64,000 bases of DNA from Sphingorhabdus sp. Alg231-15 (lineage in GTDB: Bacteria > Pseudomonadota > Alphaproteobacteria > Sphingomonadales > Sphingomonadaceae), in contig NZ_LT703001.1 of the NCBI RefSeq assembly GCF_900149705.1, positions 620,001 through 684,000 on the forward strand. Direction: 5' to 3'. The translations under genes were made by a program, and so were the position numbers. Position 1 is the stretch's first letter, and each line of letters starts with the position of its first letter. Shown piece after piece: positions 1 through 8,539 of the stretch. The notes below the pieces were generated by a model, which was given only the letters and a program-made list of their open reading frames with translations, had not been told where the DNA came from and did not search any database.

Positions 1-266
1 TGAATGTCAATGTTGCCCATATAAAAGCTGGCGATATCCATCTGCGTGTCTGGGAGCGCGGCGTTGGTCTGACCCGCGCTTGCGGGACCGGCGCTTGTGC
101 AACAGCGGTGGCAGCTATCAAGCGCGGGCTGGTCGAAAGTCCGGTCAACGTACATCTGCCTGGCGGTACATTGGTCCTGTCTTGGCAAGATGGTGGTCCG
201 ATCATGATGCAAGGCCCGACAAGCTATGTCTTTACTGGCGAAGCAAACTGGAACGATTTCGGATGA
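1..266 (+). CDS. dapF: Diaminopimelate epimerase, C-terminal part (5' end outside window)
   Basis: The reading frame is open from the first bases (codons begin at position 3) and ends with TGA at 264-266. About 87 C-terminal residues are visible. They contain RACGTGACATA, which carries one of the two catalytic cysteines of DapF and the usual phosphate-loop glycines, followed by the C-terminal strands. DapF converts LL- to meso-diaminopimelate for lysine and peptidoglycan synthesis in the cytoplasm. The stop codon overlaps the ATG of mtaB (ATGA), which points to translational coupling. The N-terminal half with the other cysteine lies upstream of the window. Confidence 0.9.
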   Translation, partial: NVNVAHIKAGDIHLRVWERGVGLTRACGTGACATAVAAIKRGLVESPVNVHLPGGTLVLSWQDGGPIMMQGPTSYVFTGEANWNDFG

Positions 267-1528
267 GCGGCCCTGACATTATCGGCATGGGATGCCGCCT
301 CAATATTGCTGAAAGCGAAGCGATACGGCAAAGCCTTGCTGCATCCAAAGTGAATGCCGACCAGCTGATCATCGTCAATAGTTGCGCGGTTACCAATGAA
401 GCCGTGCGGCAAACCCGCCAAGCAATACGGCGTGCAAAGCGTGATAATCCGGACAAAAAGGTCGTCGTCACCGGTTGTGCGGCCCAGATTGATCCGGCGA
501 TGTTTGATGCCATGCCCGAAACATCCGGTGTGGTAGGCAATTTCGACAAATATGATGCGGATAATTTCAAATTCGGCCTAGATACCAACAAACCGGATAT
601 CCGGGTCTCTGACATTATGCAGGTCAAGGAAACCGCGCCTCATATGGTCAGTGCCTTTGCCGAACGATCCCGCGCCTTTGTCGAAGTACAGAATGGCTGC
701 GACCATCGCTGCACTTTTTGTATCATTCCTTACGGCCGCGGCAACAGCCGTTCTGTTCCCGCTGGCCAGGTTGTTGAGCAGGTTCAGGCACTTGTCGACA
801 AAGGTTTTAACGAGGTTGTTCTGACCGGCGTTGACGTGACCAGCTACGGTCCCGACCTGCCGGGCAATCCAAGTCTCGGCCAACTGGTTGAACGGGTTTT
901 GAAACATGTTCCAGGTCTCAAACGGTTGCGGCTGTCATCCGTCGATGGTGTTGAGATTGACGAGCGGCTGTTTGATATTCTTACTGGTGAGAAACGGATG
1001 ATGCCACATGTGCATCTATCGCTACAGTCGGGCGACAATATGATCCTCAAGCGGATGAAACGCCGCCACAGCCGGGAACAGGCGATTGAACTGGTCGCCC
1101 GTTTGAAGGACAAGCGTCCTGAAATCGCGATTGGTGCAGATATTATAGCCGGCTTTCCGACAGAAACTGACCCGATGTTTACCAATAGTCTGGATATTAT
1201 CGACCAGTGCGATGTCATTCACGGTCACATATTTCCTTACTCACCACGCCAAGGCACGCCAGCAGCAAAGATGCCACAAGTGGACGGCACCGTGATCAAA
1301 CAGCGCGCCAAAGCATTGCGACAAAAAGTGGCTGAGAAGGCGCAGGCTTGGCGTGACAATCTTGTTGGCTCTCGACAACATGTCTTATGTGAGCTCAACG
1401 GCAAGGCCGGCTATGCCGAGAATTTTGCCCATATCAGTTTTGAGGAAACCATGCCAGAAGGCCAGATCATCCCCGTGGAAGTCATTGCGTCGGATGGCCG
1501 GAACCTGATCGGAAGAAAAATCATATGA
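263..1528 (+). CDS. mtaB: tRNA t6A37 methylthiotransferase MtaB
   Basis: Radical-SAM methylthiotransferase of about 421 residues that adds a methylthio group to N6-threonylcarbamoyladenosine at tRNA position 37. The N-terminal UPF0004 domain carries cysteines in GMGCRLN, NSCAV and TGCAAQ that bind the auxiliary Fe-S cluster. The radical-SAM CxxxCxxC motif is in GCDHRCTFC, and a TRAM-like region ends the protein. The frame extends upstream to about position 80, but the ATG at 263 gives the normal MtaB N-terminus directly before GMGCRLNIAES and overlaps the dapF stop. The 3' end overlaps ftsY by ATGA. MtaB is preferred over MiaB because of the short N-terminus and GCRLN motif. Confidence 0.9.
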   Translation: MSGPDIIGMGCRLNIAESEAIRQSLAASKVNADQLIIVNSCAVTNEAVRQTRQAIRRAKRDNPDKKVVVTGCAAQIDPAMFDAMPETSGVVGNFDKYDADNFKFGLDTNKPDIRVSDIMQVKETAPHMVSAFAERSRAFVEVQNGCDHRCTFCIIPYGRGNSRSVPAGQVVEQVQALVDKGFNEVVLTGVDVTSYGPDLPGNPSLGQLVERVLKHVPGLKRLRLSSVDGVEIDERLFDILTGEKRMMPHVHLSLQSGDNMILKRMKRRHSREQAIELVARLKDKRPEIAIGADIIAGFPTETDPMFTNSLDIIDQCDVIHGHIFPYSPRQGTPAAKMPQVDGTVIKQRAKALRQKVAEKAQAWRDNLVGSRQHVLCELNGKAGYAENFAHISFEETMPEGQIIPVEVIASDGRNLIGRKII

Positions 1529-2454
1529 GTGAAAAACCGGGGTGGAAGGATCGCCTGTTCGGCGGTTTCAGCAAGACATCGGGCCGCCTGACTGAGAATT
1601 TGACCGGGCTAGTTACCAAGGCCAAGCTTGATGACGCGACACTGGATGAAATCGAAGACGCTTTGATCATCTCTGATCTAGGGCCCGCGACTGCGGCCTC
1701 AATCCGAGAAAAACTCTCCAATGAGCGGTTTGAAAAAGGCCTCAGCGAGCATGCGGTTCGTGAAATAATCCAGTCTGAAATTGCCGAGATATTGGAACCG
1801 GTGGCGGTACCTCTCGAGATTGATGCCTTTCCCCGCCCACAAGTAATTTTGGTTATTGGTGTCAATGGCTCAGGCAAGACCACGACCATCGCCAAGCTGG
1901 CCCATCTGTTTTTGGAGCAGGATTATGGCGTGATGCTGGCCGCTGGCGATACTTTTCGCGCCGCAGCCATCGGACAGCTGAAAGTCTGGGCCGAACGGCT
2001 TGGCGTTCCGATTATCAGCGGTAAAGAAGGCGGCGACAGTGCCAGCATCGTCTATGAAGGCGTCAAGCAGGCGACTGCGACCGGCATTGACGTGTTGATT
2101 GTCGATACAGCCGGACGCCTCCAAAACCGCACTGAGTTGATGGATGAACTAGACAAGATCCGCCGGGTGTTGGGACGTCTCAATCCCGAAGCCCCGCATG
2201 ATGTTGTGCTGGTTCTGGATGCAACTACAGGACAAAATGCCTTGTCCCAGATTGAAGTGTTCAAGGAAGTGGCGAAAGTCACCGGTCTGATCATGACCAA
2301 ACTGGATGGCACTGCACGCGGCGGCGTTCTGGTTGCGGCGGCAAAGCAATTTGAAATGCCGATCCATGCGATTGGTGTTGGAGAAACAATGGAAGATTTG
2401 CGTCCCTTTGACGCCAATGATCTGGCGGCAGCAATAGCAGGAATTGAAGAATGA
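1525..2454 (+). CDS. ftsY: Signal recognition particle receptor FtsY
   Basis: SRP-receptor GTPase of 309 residues, docking ribosome-SRP complexes at the inner membrane. A short N-terminal stretch leads into the four-helix N domain (about residues 15-90), then the G domain: P-loop GVNGSGKTTTIAKLA near residue 113, DTFRAAA, DTAGR, and TKLDG near residue 250. The long acidic A domain of the enterobacterial protein is absent, as in many alphaproteobacteria. A GGAAG ribosome site precedes the ATG, which overlaps the mtaB stop. The 3' end overlaps yciB in the same way, so dapF-mtaB-ftsY-yciB appear to be one transcript. Confidence 0.95.
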   Translation: MSEKPGWKDRLFGGFSKTSGRLTENLTGLVTKAKLDDATLDEIEDALIISDLGPATAASIREKLSNERFEKGLSEHAVREIIQSEIAEILEPVAVPLEIDAFPRPQVILVIGVNGSGKTTTIAKLAHLFLEQDYGVMLAAGDTFRAAAIGQLKVWAERLGVPIISGKEGGDSASIVYEGVKQATATGIDVLIVDTAGRLQNRTELMDELDKIRRVLGRLNPEAPHDVVLVLDATTGQNALSQIEVFKEVAKVTGLIMTKLDGTARGGVLVAAAKQFEMPIHAIGVGETMEDLRPFDANDLAAAIAGIEE

Positions 2455-3065
2455 GTGATGACGTCATCAACGTAGAGCCGAAAAAGGAAAATAAGGGCTT
2501 GGGCTTCGCGCTTGATTTCGCGCCGTTGCTGATATTTTTTCTGGCTTACAAATTTTTTGGTATCATCGCGGGGACGGCGGCTTTCATGGTTGCCATCCTG
2601 ATCGCGGTTATCATTTCAAAGTGGAAGATCGGCAAAATATCGCCGATGCTTTGGCTGTCAGCGGTTCTTGTGGTCGGTTTTGGTGCGCTGACTATCTACT
2701 TTAATGACCCGCGTTTCATCCAGATCAAACCGACAATCATCTACACCGGCTTTGCGGTTATATTGGGTGTCGGGCTGCTCCGGGGGAAAGCAATGCTCAA
2801 ATATCTTCTGCAAGCCGCATATGAGGGACTTTCGGACGAAGGTTGGCTGAAACTGTCGCGCAACTGGGCGGTCTTCTTTGTCGGTATGGCGCTGCTCAAT
2901 GAGGCTATGCGATTGACCCTTAGCTTTGATCTGTGGCTCACCCTGAAAGTATGGGGCATCACGATATTGTCGTTTATCTTTGCCATTGCCAACGTCCCGA
3001 TGCTGATGCGGCACGGACTTGATCTCGGGCAAGATGAGGAAGCCGAGGAAGCAGCGTCCAAATAA
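2451..3065 (+). CDS. yciB: Inner-membrane septation protein YciB (IspZ/septation protein A family)
   Basis: Polytopic membrane protein of 204 residues with about five or six hydrophobic segments (roughly residues 18-60, 68-85, 95-110, 140-160, 165-190). Family signatures visible are LDFAPLLIFFLAY near the N-terminus, the KPTIIY segment, and the GWLKLSRNWAVFF motif. The family is linked to cell-envelope maintenance and division in enterics; its exact role is not settled. Translation is coupled to ftsY through ATGA. The gene is last in its operon and faces sodB across a shared hairpin. Confidence 0.88.
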   Translation: MSDDVINVEPKKENKGLGFALDFAPLLIFFLAYKFFGIIAGTAAFMVAILIAVIISKWKIGKISPMLWLSAVLVVGFGALTIYFNDPRFIQIKPTIIYTGFAVILGVGLLRGKAMLKYLLQAAYEGLSDEGWLKLSRNWAVFFVGMALLNEAMRLTLSFDLWLTLKVWGITILSFIFAIANVPMLMRHGLDLGQDEEAEEAASK

Positions 3066-3066
3066 A

Positions 3067-3094
3067 AACCGCGCCCCATTTGTGGAGCGCGGTT
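3067..3094 (-). terminator. Terminator between yciB and sodB
   Basis: A perfect 8-bp inverted repeat (AACCGCGC / GCGCGGTT) with a 12-base loop lies between convergent yciB and sodB. Read on the minus strand it is followed by a run of five T, so it is a good intrinsic terminator for sodB. It may also slow plus-strand transcripts. Confidence 0.7.
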
Positions 3095-3118
3095 CGTGTT
3101 GGTCAATTGTGAAAAGCC

Positions 3119-3724
3119 CTAGCCTTGGTCGGCGCGGCTTACTCCTTCACCATCGAGATTCTGAGCAACAAAGTCCCAGTCGATTGCATTGTCGAGCAAA
3201 GCCGACACATAATCAGGGCGGGCATTCTGGTAATCGAGATAATAGGCATGCTCCCACACATCGATGGTAAGAAGCGGCTTCATATCGTGAGCAACTGGAC
3301 TATCCGCGTCATGCAGCGAGGTAATTTCCAGTTTGTCGCCGTTCAGCACCAGCCATGCCCAACCGCTGGCAAAGTGCCCGACCGCTTCGGCTTTGAATTT
3401 CTCTTTAAACTCTTCAACTGAACCAAAGTCTGCCTCAATACGGCTTTTCAGTTCTGCTGGCATATCTTTCTTCTCAGGGCTCAGGCACAACCAGTAGAAG
3501 CTATGGTTCCATACCTGCGCGGCATTGTTGAACAATCCGCCATCAGCAGCCTTGATGATCTCTGATAATTTCTTACCTGCATGATCAGTACCTTCGATCG
3601 CGCCATTGGTTTTTGTGACATAAGCATTGTGGTGTTTGCCGTGATGATAGTTGAACGTTGCTTCCGAGATCAGATCTCCAAAAGCGGTTTTGGCATAAGG
3701 AAGCGGGGGAAGTTCAAAGGACAT
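3119..3724 (-). CDS. sodB: Superoxide dismutase, Fe type
   Basis: Cytoplasmic Fe/Mn superoxide dismutase of 201 residues. Metal ligands are seen in YHHGKHHNAYV (His near 27), VWNHSFYW (His near 75) and DVWEHAYYLDY (Asp and His near 160). The AAQVWNHSFYW context and GGLFNNAAQ resemble iron-type enzymes, so sodB is used, but metal choice cannot be proved from sequence. A GGAG site precedes the ATG. Monocistronic: the upstream neighbour is divergent and the downstream gene convergent. Confidence 0.93.
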   Translation of the reverse strand: MSFELPPLPYAKTAFGDLISEATFNYHHGKHHNAYVTKTNGAIEGTDHAGKKLSEIIKAADGGLFNNAAQVWNHSFYWLCLSPEKKDMPAELKSRIEADFGSVEEFKEKFKAEAVGHFASGWAWLVLNGDKLEITSLHDADSPVAHDMKPLLTIDVWEHAYYLDYQNARPDYVSALLDNAIDWDFVAQNLDGEGVSRADQG

Positions 3725-3900
3725 TGAGAATTTTCTCCATAGTTAGAATGACTTTCAGACAGCGCATATGGTAAAAAACGGCTCCGTGAGCAACTGTCCA
3801 TTAGAGCATATGCGCAAGTAACAGCGTTTTTCCGTGACATAAATGGCTTGAAGGCATAATATTGCGCTATTGTTAAAGGCCAATCTTGGGGGAGAATGTA

Positions 3901-4467
3901 ATGGCGAAGTTATTTGGTAATCTGAATCTGGTGATGGTGGTGGGTTTGATCCTCGCCATATTGATAATTGTCGGCATAGGTCCACTGGGCGACCAGGTTA
4001 ATGGGCTGTTCCGTTGGCTGCACACATTTTTCGGCGTACTCTGGATCGGCTTGCTCTATTATTTCAACTTCGTCCAGGTTCCGCAAATGCCTAATATTCC
4101 TGACGAAGCCAAACCGGCAGTGTCCAAACACATCGCACCGAGCGCCCTCTTCTACTTCCGCTGGGCGGCGTTGTTCACAGTCATAACCGGATTGGTTGTC
4201 GCCCATCTGACTGGTTATCTGCAGCAGGCTCTGATGATGCAGGAAGGCTATCTGTTGATCGGTATTGGCATGTGGATGGCACTGATCATGGCCTTCAATG
4301 TCTGGGTTCTGATCTGGCCAAACCAGAAAAAGGTTTTGGGTATTGTGGAAGCGGATGCGGATGCAAAGGCGTCTGCGGCCAAAATCGCATTGATCGCTTC
4401 ACGCACAAATACGTTGCTGTCCTTGCCGATGCTCTATTGCATGGTGAACGCCAATCTCGGCGGTTAG
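3901..4467 (+). CDS. PuuD-like membrane protein (urate oxidase N-terminal domain family)
   Basis: Membrane protein of about 188 residues with four predicted helices: about 9-30, 42-58 (WLHTFFGVLWIGLLYYFNF), 88-108 and 115-140. The WLHTFFGVLWIGLLYYFNFVQ block is typical of the PuuD / Urate_ox_N family. True PuuD urate hydroxylases carry a C-terminal cytochrome c domain, and no CxxCH is present here, so urate oxidation should not be assumed. An upstream in-frame TTG at 3886 exists, but the GGGGGAG site at 3888-3894 fits the ATG at 3901. A terminator follows directly. Confidence 0.7.
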   Translation: MAKLFGNLNLVMVVGLILAILIIVGIGPLGDQVNGLFRWLHTFFGVLWIGLLYYFNFVQVPQMPNIPDEAKPAVSKHIAPSALFYFRWAALFTVITGLVVAHLTGYLQQALMMQEGYLLIGIGMWMALIMAFNVWVLIWPNQKKVLGIVEADADAKASAAKIALIASRTNTLLSLPMLYCMVNANLGG

Positions 4468-4490
4468 TTCGATCATAAATAGTTACGGAA

Positions 4491-4517
4491 AGAGGGCTTT
4501 ACGGCCCTCTTTTTTTA
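4491..4517 (+). terminator. Intrinsic terminator of the PuuD-like gene
   Basis: A 7-bp stem AGAGGGC / GCCCTCT with a six-base loop is followed by a run of T (4511-4516). It sits 24 bases after the stop codon. Confidence 0.85.
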
Positions 4518-4550
4518 TCTGTTCAAGAGCAATCGGGCGGCGCTTCTAGG

Positions 4551-5909
4551 CTATTTTAGCCGCCTTGCCAGCTTGTGAGCGGGACCAAAGCCGATAAACG
4601 CTGCACCAATGAAAGGCATCGCCACCACCCATAGTCGCACACCGGTAACGCCAAGCGGGCTGGCAATGCTAATTGCAGCCGTTGCTGCAAGGCCGGCGCA
4701 AACCAGCAGCAGGCCAATGATCAAGCGCCAGTGAGGCAGATCTGCTCTCTCGCCCTGCCCGCCTGTGCCGGCTTGTTCATATTTTGCAAATATCATGATC
4801 AGCGGGAGCAACGCGGCTATATAGAGTGCAAACCAAATTGGTCGTGCCAACCACCATGCTCCGCTGCCCGGTGCCACTTCCAGACCGACGCCGCCGAGTA
4901 ACCAGGCCGCAACCATCACCAATACAAACGCCGTCAAATGCCAGAGGTAAGTCGTCATGATCATGCCGTTCAGCAAGACAACGCCGGTCCAAATTTTGAT
5001 ATTGTCGAGCATCCGCCGGCCCATTGGTTCCAAGGCGAGAACCAGTCCGGTCTGCGCGATGCCAAGCGCCAACAAGGCAATGGTTGGCGGCATACTGTTA
5101 CTGACCGGTTCACCCGGTACGCCGATCATGGCCACGGGATATGGGCCAAAGCCGACCAGCAGGCCGAGCGCTATCAAGCCGCCTATGCCCCACATAAGGG
5201 CCTTGGCCGGCTTGGCAAAATATCCTTCGCTCCATGCATATCCCAATTGGTGCACCGCCAACCAGATAAAGGCAAAGTTCACAAAATTCACATAGGGCAT
5301 ATTCAGCGCAAAGGTCACCGTATCAATAGCTATCGCACCCGCGACCAGGCCCCAGAATGATGCCATCCCAAAGCGCCTCCACAGGGCATAGGTATAAGGC
5401 ACAACCGCCCCTACCATCAGATAAACCGCGAGAAACCAAACCGGGATCAAAGCCAGTTGTGCAGCGAGTTCAACGATCTTGCGATCCACGCCCATAGCCG
5501 TGCCGAAAAGGGCAAATATTGTCCAGATCAGGAAAAGCGGCAGCACCGGGTTGATCAATCGACGCAGACGCCCCGTAAACCATCCTGCATAAGAGCCGTT
5601 GTTGCGCAAATTGGCGGACCAGGACAACCCATGGGAAAAACCACCGACAAGGAAAAATACCGGCATGACCTGAAAGCCCCAGGTCAACCATTGCGTCCAG
5701 GGCAATATACCCAGCAGATGCCCACCCTGTACCACGCCATCTTCAATATAGGGTGCAGCAACCAGCCAGTGACCGATCACGACTGCGAGGATTGAAAAGG
5801 CCCTCAGAAAGTCGACATAGCGATTGCGTTCAGGTGGAGCCTTGAGAGCCATATCCTTTGCGCGGGTCCATAGATTCCGTTTAGTTGCCGTCTCACCGCG
5901 CTCACTCAT
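4551..5909 (-). CDS. Acyltransferase family 3 membrane protein
   Basis: Integral membrane protein of 452 residues with about ten hydrophobic segments. The N-terminal block RYVDFLRAFSILAVVIGHW has the family-3 acyltransferase layout (R-x-D-x-L-R-A near the start, then a conserved His in the first helix). FFLVGGFSHG follows, as in proteins that O-acylate surface sugars or other extracytoplasmic acceptors (PF01757). The acceptor is unknown. A GAGGG site precedes the ATG. No sugar-polymer genes are near. The last ~60 residues add two helices, and the C-terminus is basic. Confidence 0.75.
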   Translation of the reverse strand: MSERGETATKRNLWTRAKDMALKAPPERNRYVDFLRAFSILAVVIGHWLVAAPYIEDGVVQGGHLLGILPWTQWLTWGFQVMPVFFLVGGFSHGLSWSANLRNNGSYAGWFTGRLRRLINPVLPLFLIWTIFALFGTAMGVDRKIVELAAQLALIPVWFLAVYLMVGAVVPYTYALWRRFGMASFWGLVAGAIAIDTVTFALNMPYVNFVNFAFIWLAVHQLGYAWSEGYFAKPAKALMWGIGGLIALGLLVGFGPYPVAMIGVPGEPVSNSMPPTIALLALGIAQTGLVLALEPMGRRMLDNIKIWTGVVLLNGMIMTTYLWHLTAFVLVMVAAWLLGGVGLEVAPGSGAWWLARPIWFALYIAALLPLIMIFAKYEQAGTGGQGERADLPHWRLIIGLLLVCAGLAATAAISIASPLGVTGVRLWVVAMPFIGAAFIGFGPAHKLARRLK

Positions 5910-6011
5910 ATGCCCTCATACCCCTTAATTTCGCATAACTTAGATAAGATTTGTGGCATTCCGTTCAAGAGAACCACTAACGGCACCCTATGCGTTTAGT
6001 GCTAATAATTT

Positions 6012-7067
6012 CTAGCCCAGCAAATCGTGACGTTTGAGCGAATGGCGTAGCTGGTCGTAGGTTAAATTGAGGGATTTTGCGGTCTGTCGCTGGTTATAGC
6101 GGGACTTGGCCAAGGCGGCCTCTAATATGCGTTTCTCGAAAGCTTCAACAGCTTCTTTCATATCATCGACGGATGAATAAACCGGTGCTGCAGGAGCAGG
6201 AGCAGATAGTTGGGCGGGCTCCGCATCACTTTTCTCGGGTGCAACACTGGCTTCAACTGGCTCAGATTGCCGCGAGGGCATTTCTTTCGGCTTCCATGGC
6301 GACGCAAATGGATCGAAAACGATATGGTCAACAGGACGGTTATAGTCACCCCATTGATAAACAGCTCTTTCAATTACGTTGCGGAGTTCGCGAACATTGC
6401 CCGGCCATTCATGACGGGCCAGGGCTTCCGACGCCAACTGACCGAAACCAGGCCATTGCTCCCATTCCAGCTCTGCGGCCATGCGACGTCCAAAATAATC
6501 CGCCAGGACAGGAACATCGCCCTCACGATATCGTAGCGGTGGAAGCGTAACGACCTCGAAAGACAAGCGATCGAGCAAATCCGCTCGAAAACTCCCTTCC
6601 TCAGCCATCTTGGGTAAATCGGCATTGGTTGCCGCGACAATCCGAACATCAACCCGCTGTGGTCGTGAGGACCCTATTCGGGTAATCTCACCATATTCTA
6701 CTGCGCGAAGCAATCGCTCCTGTGCAGCGGAAGACAGGGTTCCCAGTTCGTCGAGGAACAATGTGCCACCATCCGCCTCCTCAAAACGCCCCACTCTGTT
6801 CTTGGTCGCACCGGTAAAGGCACCAGCTTCATGGCCGAATAATTCCGCCTCGATCAACGTTTCGGGCATGGCTGCACAGTTTAATGTAACCAGCGGACCA
6901 TCCCAGCGCATACTCAGGCGGTGAAGCCGTTCGGCGATCAGCTCTTTACCTGTGCCGCGCTCCCCGATAACAAGGACGGGACGGTCCAAAGCAGCCGCGC
7001 GGCTGGCTTTTTCCACCGCATCTAGAAATGCTCCGGACTCTCCGATAAATTGGTTTTCGCGCTCCAT
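6012..7067 (-). CDS. pspF: Phage shock operon transcriptional activator PspF
   Basis: Sigma-54-dependent enhancer-binding protein of about 351 residues that activates the divergent psp genes. It starts straight with the AAA+ domain, as PspF does, with no N-terminal sensor. Visible are Walker A GERGTGKELIAERLH, the sigma-54 contact loop GAFTGA, Walker B GGTLFLDEL, and the arginine region FRADLLDRLSFEV. A proline/alanine linker then leads to a Fis-type helix-turn-helix near the end (NQRQTAKSLNLTYDQLRHSL). Four ATGs lie close together; 7067 gives MERENQFIGESG, matching the PspF N-terminus, while 7076, 7085 and 7103 are alternatives. In the family PspA binds PspF and holds it inactive until membrane stress. 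Confidence 0.9.
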   Translation of the reverse strand: MERENQFIGESGAFLDAVEKASRAAALDRPVLVIGERGTGKELIAERLHRLSMRWDGPLVTLNCAAMPETLIEAELFGHEAGAFTGATKNRVGRFEEADGGTLFLDELGTLSSAAQERLLRAVEYGEITRIGSSRPQRVDVRIVAATNADLPKMAEEGSFRADLLDRLSFEVVTLPPLRYREGDVPVLADYFGRRMAAELEWEQWPGFGQLASEALARHEWPGNVRELRNVIERAVYQWGDYNRPVDHIVFDPFASPWKPKEMPSRQSEPVEASVAPEKSDAEPAQLSAPAPAAPVYSSVDDMKEAVEAFEKRILEAALAKSRYNQRQTAKSLNLTYDQLRHSLKRHDLLG

Positions 7068-7166
7068 GACCAACATATAGTGCATTTTCCCAATAAATAG
7101 CAATTAATACCATGTTCATTTTGGTAAAATTTTATAATATCTTTGTTTTTCAATGCTTTATAAAAC

Positions 7167-7182
7167 TGGCACGCCTCCTGCA
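7167..7182 (+). promoter_or_regulatory. Sigma-54 promoter of the psp operon
   Basis: TGGCACGCCTCCTGCA matches the sigma-54 consensus TGGCAC-N5-TTGCA with one mismatch. GG at 7168-7169 and GC at 7180-7181 are at the correct 12-base spacing. It lies 53 bases before the first small ORF and faces away from pspF, exactly where PspF would act. The A/T-rich stretch 7090-7160 upstream is the probable PspF enhancer and integration-host-factor region. Confidence 0.88.
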
Positions 7183-7234
7183 ATGTTAGTTACGAACCCG
7201 AGAGGGACTGTAAATCGACCAAACGGAGGACAAA

Positions 7235-7417
7235 ATGTCAGCAACTACGAAAACAGGCAAATCAATGAATTTGAGCAGAACCGACGTTTCTGCCGTCATT
7301 TCGGTCTTGTTGTTCAGCCTGACGATTTTGATCAGCGCCGTTGGCCCTGCTGAAGCGCAAGGCCCGACCATCTCAGAAGATGGTACAATTTCCCCAACTG
7401 TCAGCTATAAAGCGTGA
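7235..7417 (+). CDS. Small membrane or secreted protein, first gene of the psp operon
   Basis: Sixty codons behind a strong GGAGG site, starting 53 bases after the sigma-54 promoter. The N-terminus is polar and basic. A single hydrophobic stretch follows (about residues 18-36, VSAVISVLLFSLTILIS) and ends in GPAEAQ, which could be a signal-peptidase site, leaving only an 18-residue polar tail. I do not recognise the family. It is a real gene candidate because of its ribosome site and position. It could be a small stress peptide in the membrane or a translated leader. Confidence 0.6.
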   Translation: MSATTKTGKSMNLSRTDVSAVISVLLFSLTILISAVGPAEAQGPTISEDGTISPTVSYKA

Positions 7418-7426
7418 CAGGCGAAA

Positions 7427-7473
7427 TGGCCGGGACCCCTTCATTCCCCCTTGCCGAAGTTCGGTCCCGGCCA
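7427..7473 (+). promoter_or_regulatory. Strong intergenic hairpin between the small ORF and pspA
   Basis: A perfect 11-bp GC-rich inverted repeat (TGGCCGGGACC at 7427-7437, GGTCCCGGCCA at 7463-7473) encloses a 25-base loop. No T-run follows, so it is not a classic terminator. It is more likely an RNA processing or stability element that sets the ratio between the first small ORF and pspA. Confidence 0.6.
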
Positions 7474-7566
7474 CCTTTCCAGATTGAAGACGTAGATTTT
7501 ACTGAAGACCAGCCTGAACGTTCGAACCATTCCAGGCACAATGCTAGCAACTACCGGAGTTTAACC

Positions 7567-8238
7567 ATGGGTATTTTTTCAAGAACACGCGATATCATCG
7601 CTGCCAATGTCACAGACATGCTCGATAAGGCGGAGGATCCATCCAAGCTGATCCGTATGATCATCCTGGAAATGGAAGAAACCCTTGTTGAAGTCCGCGC
7701 TTCTGCTGCCCGCACCATTGCGGATCAAAAGGAAATGCGTCGGCATATTGATAAGCTGAACCAGCTCACCGAGGACTGGAATGAAAAAGCACAACTGGCA
7801 CTGTCCAAAGGCCGTGAAGATCTCGCCAAGGCGGCATTGATCGAAAAACGCAAGGCCGCTGATATGGCAGAACAGCTTACGGTAGAGATACAGGTGTTAG
7901 ACGATGCCTTGCGCGCTTCGGAAGGCGACATCGCCAAGCTGCAAAAGAAACTGCAGGAAGCGCGCTCTCGCCAGAGCAGCCTGGTTAACCGGCTCGAAAG
8001 TGCGGAAAACCGCTACAAAATCCGCGAAATGTATAATGGCGACAAAGTTCATGATGCATTTTCGAAATTTGAATATCTTGAACGTCAGGTGGACCAGGCC
8101 GAAGGCCGAGCCGATGCGCTAACAATGGGCGGTGAACCGGAGACGTTGGAAAACCAGATTGCCGCGCTCGAAAGCAGCGACAAAGTTGATGATGAACTGG
8201 AAGCCATGAAGGCTGCCATGAAGAAAGGTGACAAATAA
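7567..8238 (+). CDS. pspA: Phage shock protein A (PspA/IM30 family)
   Basis: Peripheral membrane protein of 223 residues. The MGIFSRTRDIIAANVTDML N-terminus is the amphipathic membrane-binding helix. Long coiled-coil helices follow (about 25-190), rich in Lys/Glu/Gln heptads, including DPSKLIRMIILEMEETL, typical of PspA/IM30. PspA restrains PspF and forms protective oligomers on stressed inner membrane. The frame is open back to 7414, but the ATG at 7567 has a GGAG site at 7556-7559 and gives the conserved N-terminus. The stop overlaps the start of pspB (TAATG). Confidence 0.95.
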   Translation: MGIFSRTRDIIAANVTDMLDKAEDPSKLIRMIILEMEETLVEVRASAARTIADQKEMRRHIDKLNQLTEDWNEKAQLALSKGREDLAKAALIEKRKAADMAEQLTVEIQVLDDALRASEGDIAKLQKKLQEARSRQSSLVNRLESAENRYKIREMYNGDKVHDAFSKFEYLERQVDQAEGRADALTMGGEPETLENQIAALESSDKVDDELEAMKAAMKKGDK

Positions 8239-8537
8239 TGGAAGCCATACTCGTACCGATATTTGTTGTAGGCATGCTGTTTATCGGCCTGCCCTGGATC
8301 ATCTTCCATTATGTAACCAAATGGAAGACGGCCGCGACAATTACCAATGAAGACGAGCAGTTGCTGGATGAACTACACAGCATGGCTCGCAAATTGGATG
8401 ACCGCATGGAAACGATCGAACGGATCATGGCGGCGGACAATCCGGAATGGCGTCAAGCCGCGCTTCCCGGTGCTAGCAACGATCCTAAACCGACACTCGA
8501 AAACTTCGACAATCTTTTGAAAAAAGAGAGGCGTTAA
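8238..8537 (+). CDS. pspB: Phage shock protein B
   Basis: Small inner-membrane protein of 99 residues. One transmembrane helix (about residues 4-26) is followed by a cytoplasmic coiled coil with the PspB signature (LLDELHSMARKLDDRMETIERI, then DNPEWR). With PspC it senses membrane stress and frees PspF from PspA. It is about 25 residues longer at the C-terminus than enteric PspB. The start overlaps the pspA stop. Its DRMETIERIMAAD segment is the module that recurs in the six downstream paralogues. Confidence 0.9.
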   Translation: MEAILVPIFVVGMLFIGLPWIIFHYVTKWKTAATITNEDEQLLDELHSMARKLDDRMETIERIMAADNPEWRQAALPGASNDPKPTLENFDNLLKKERR

Positions 8538-8539
8538 TC

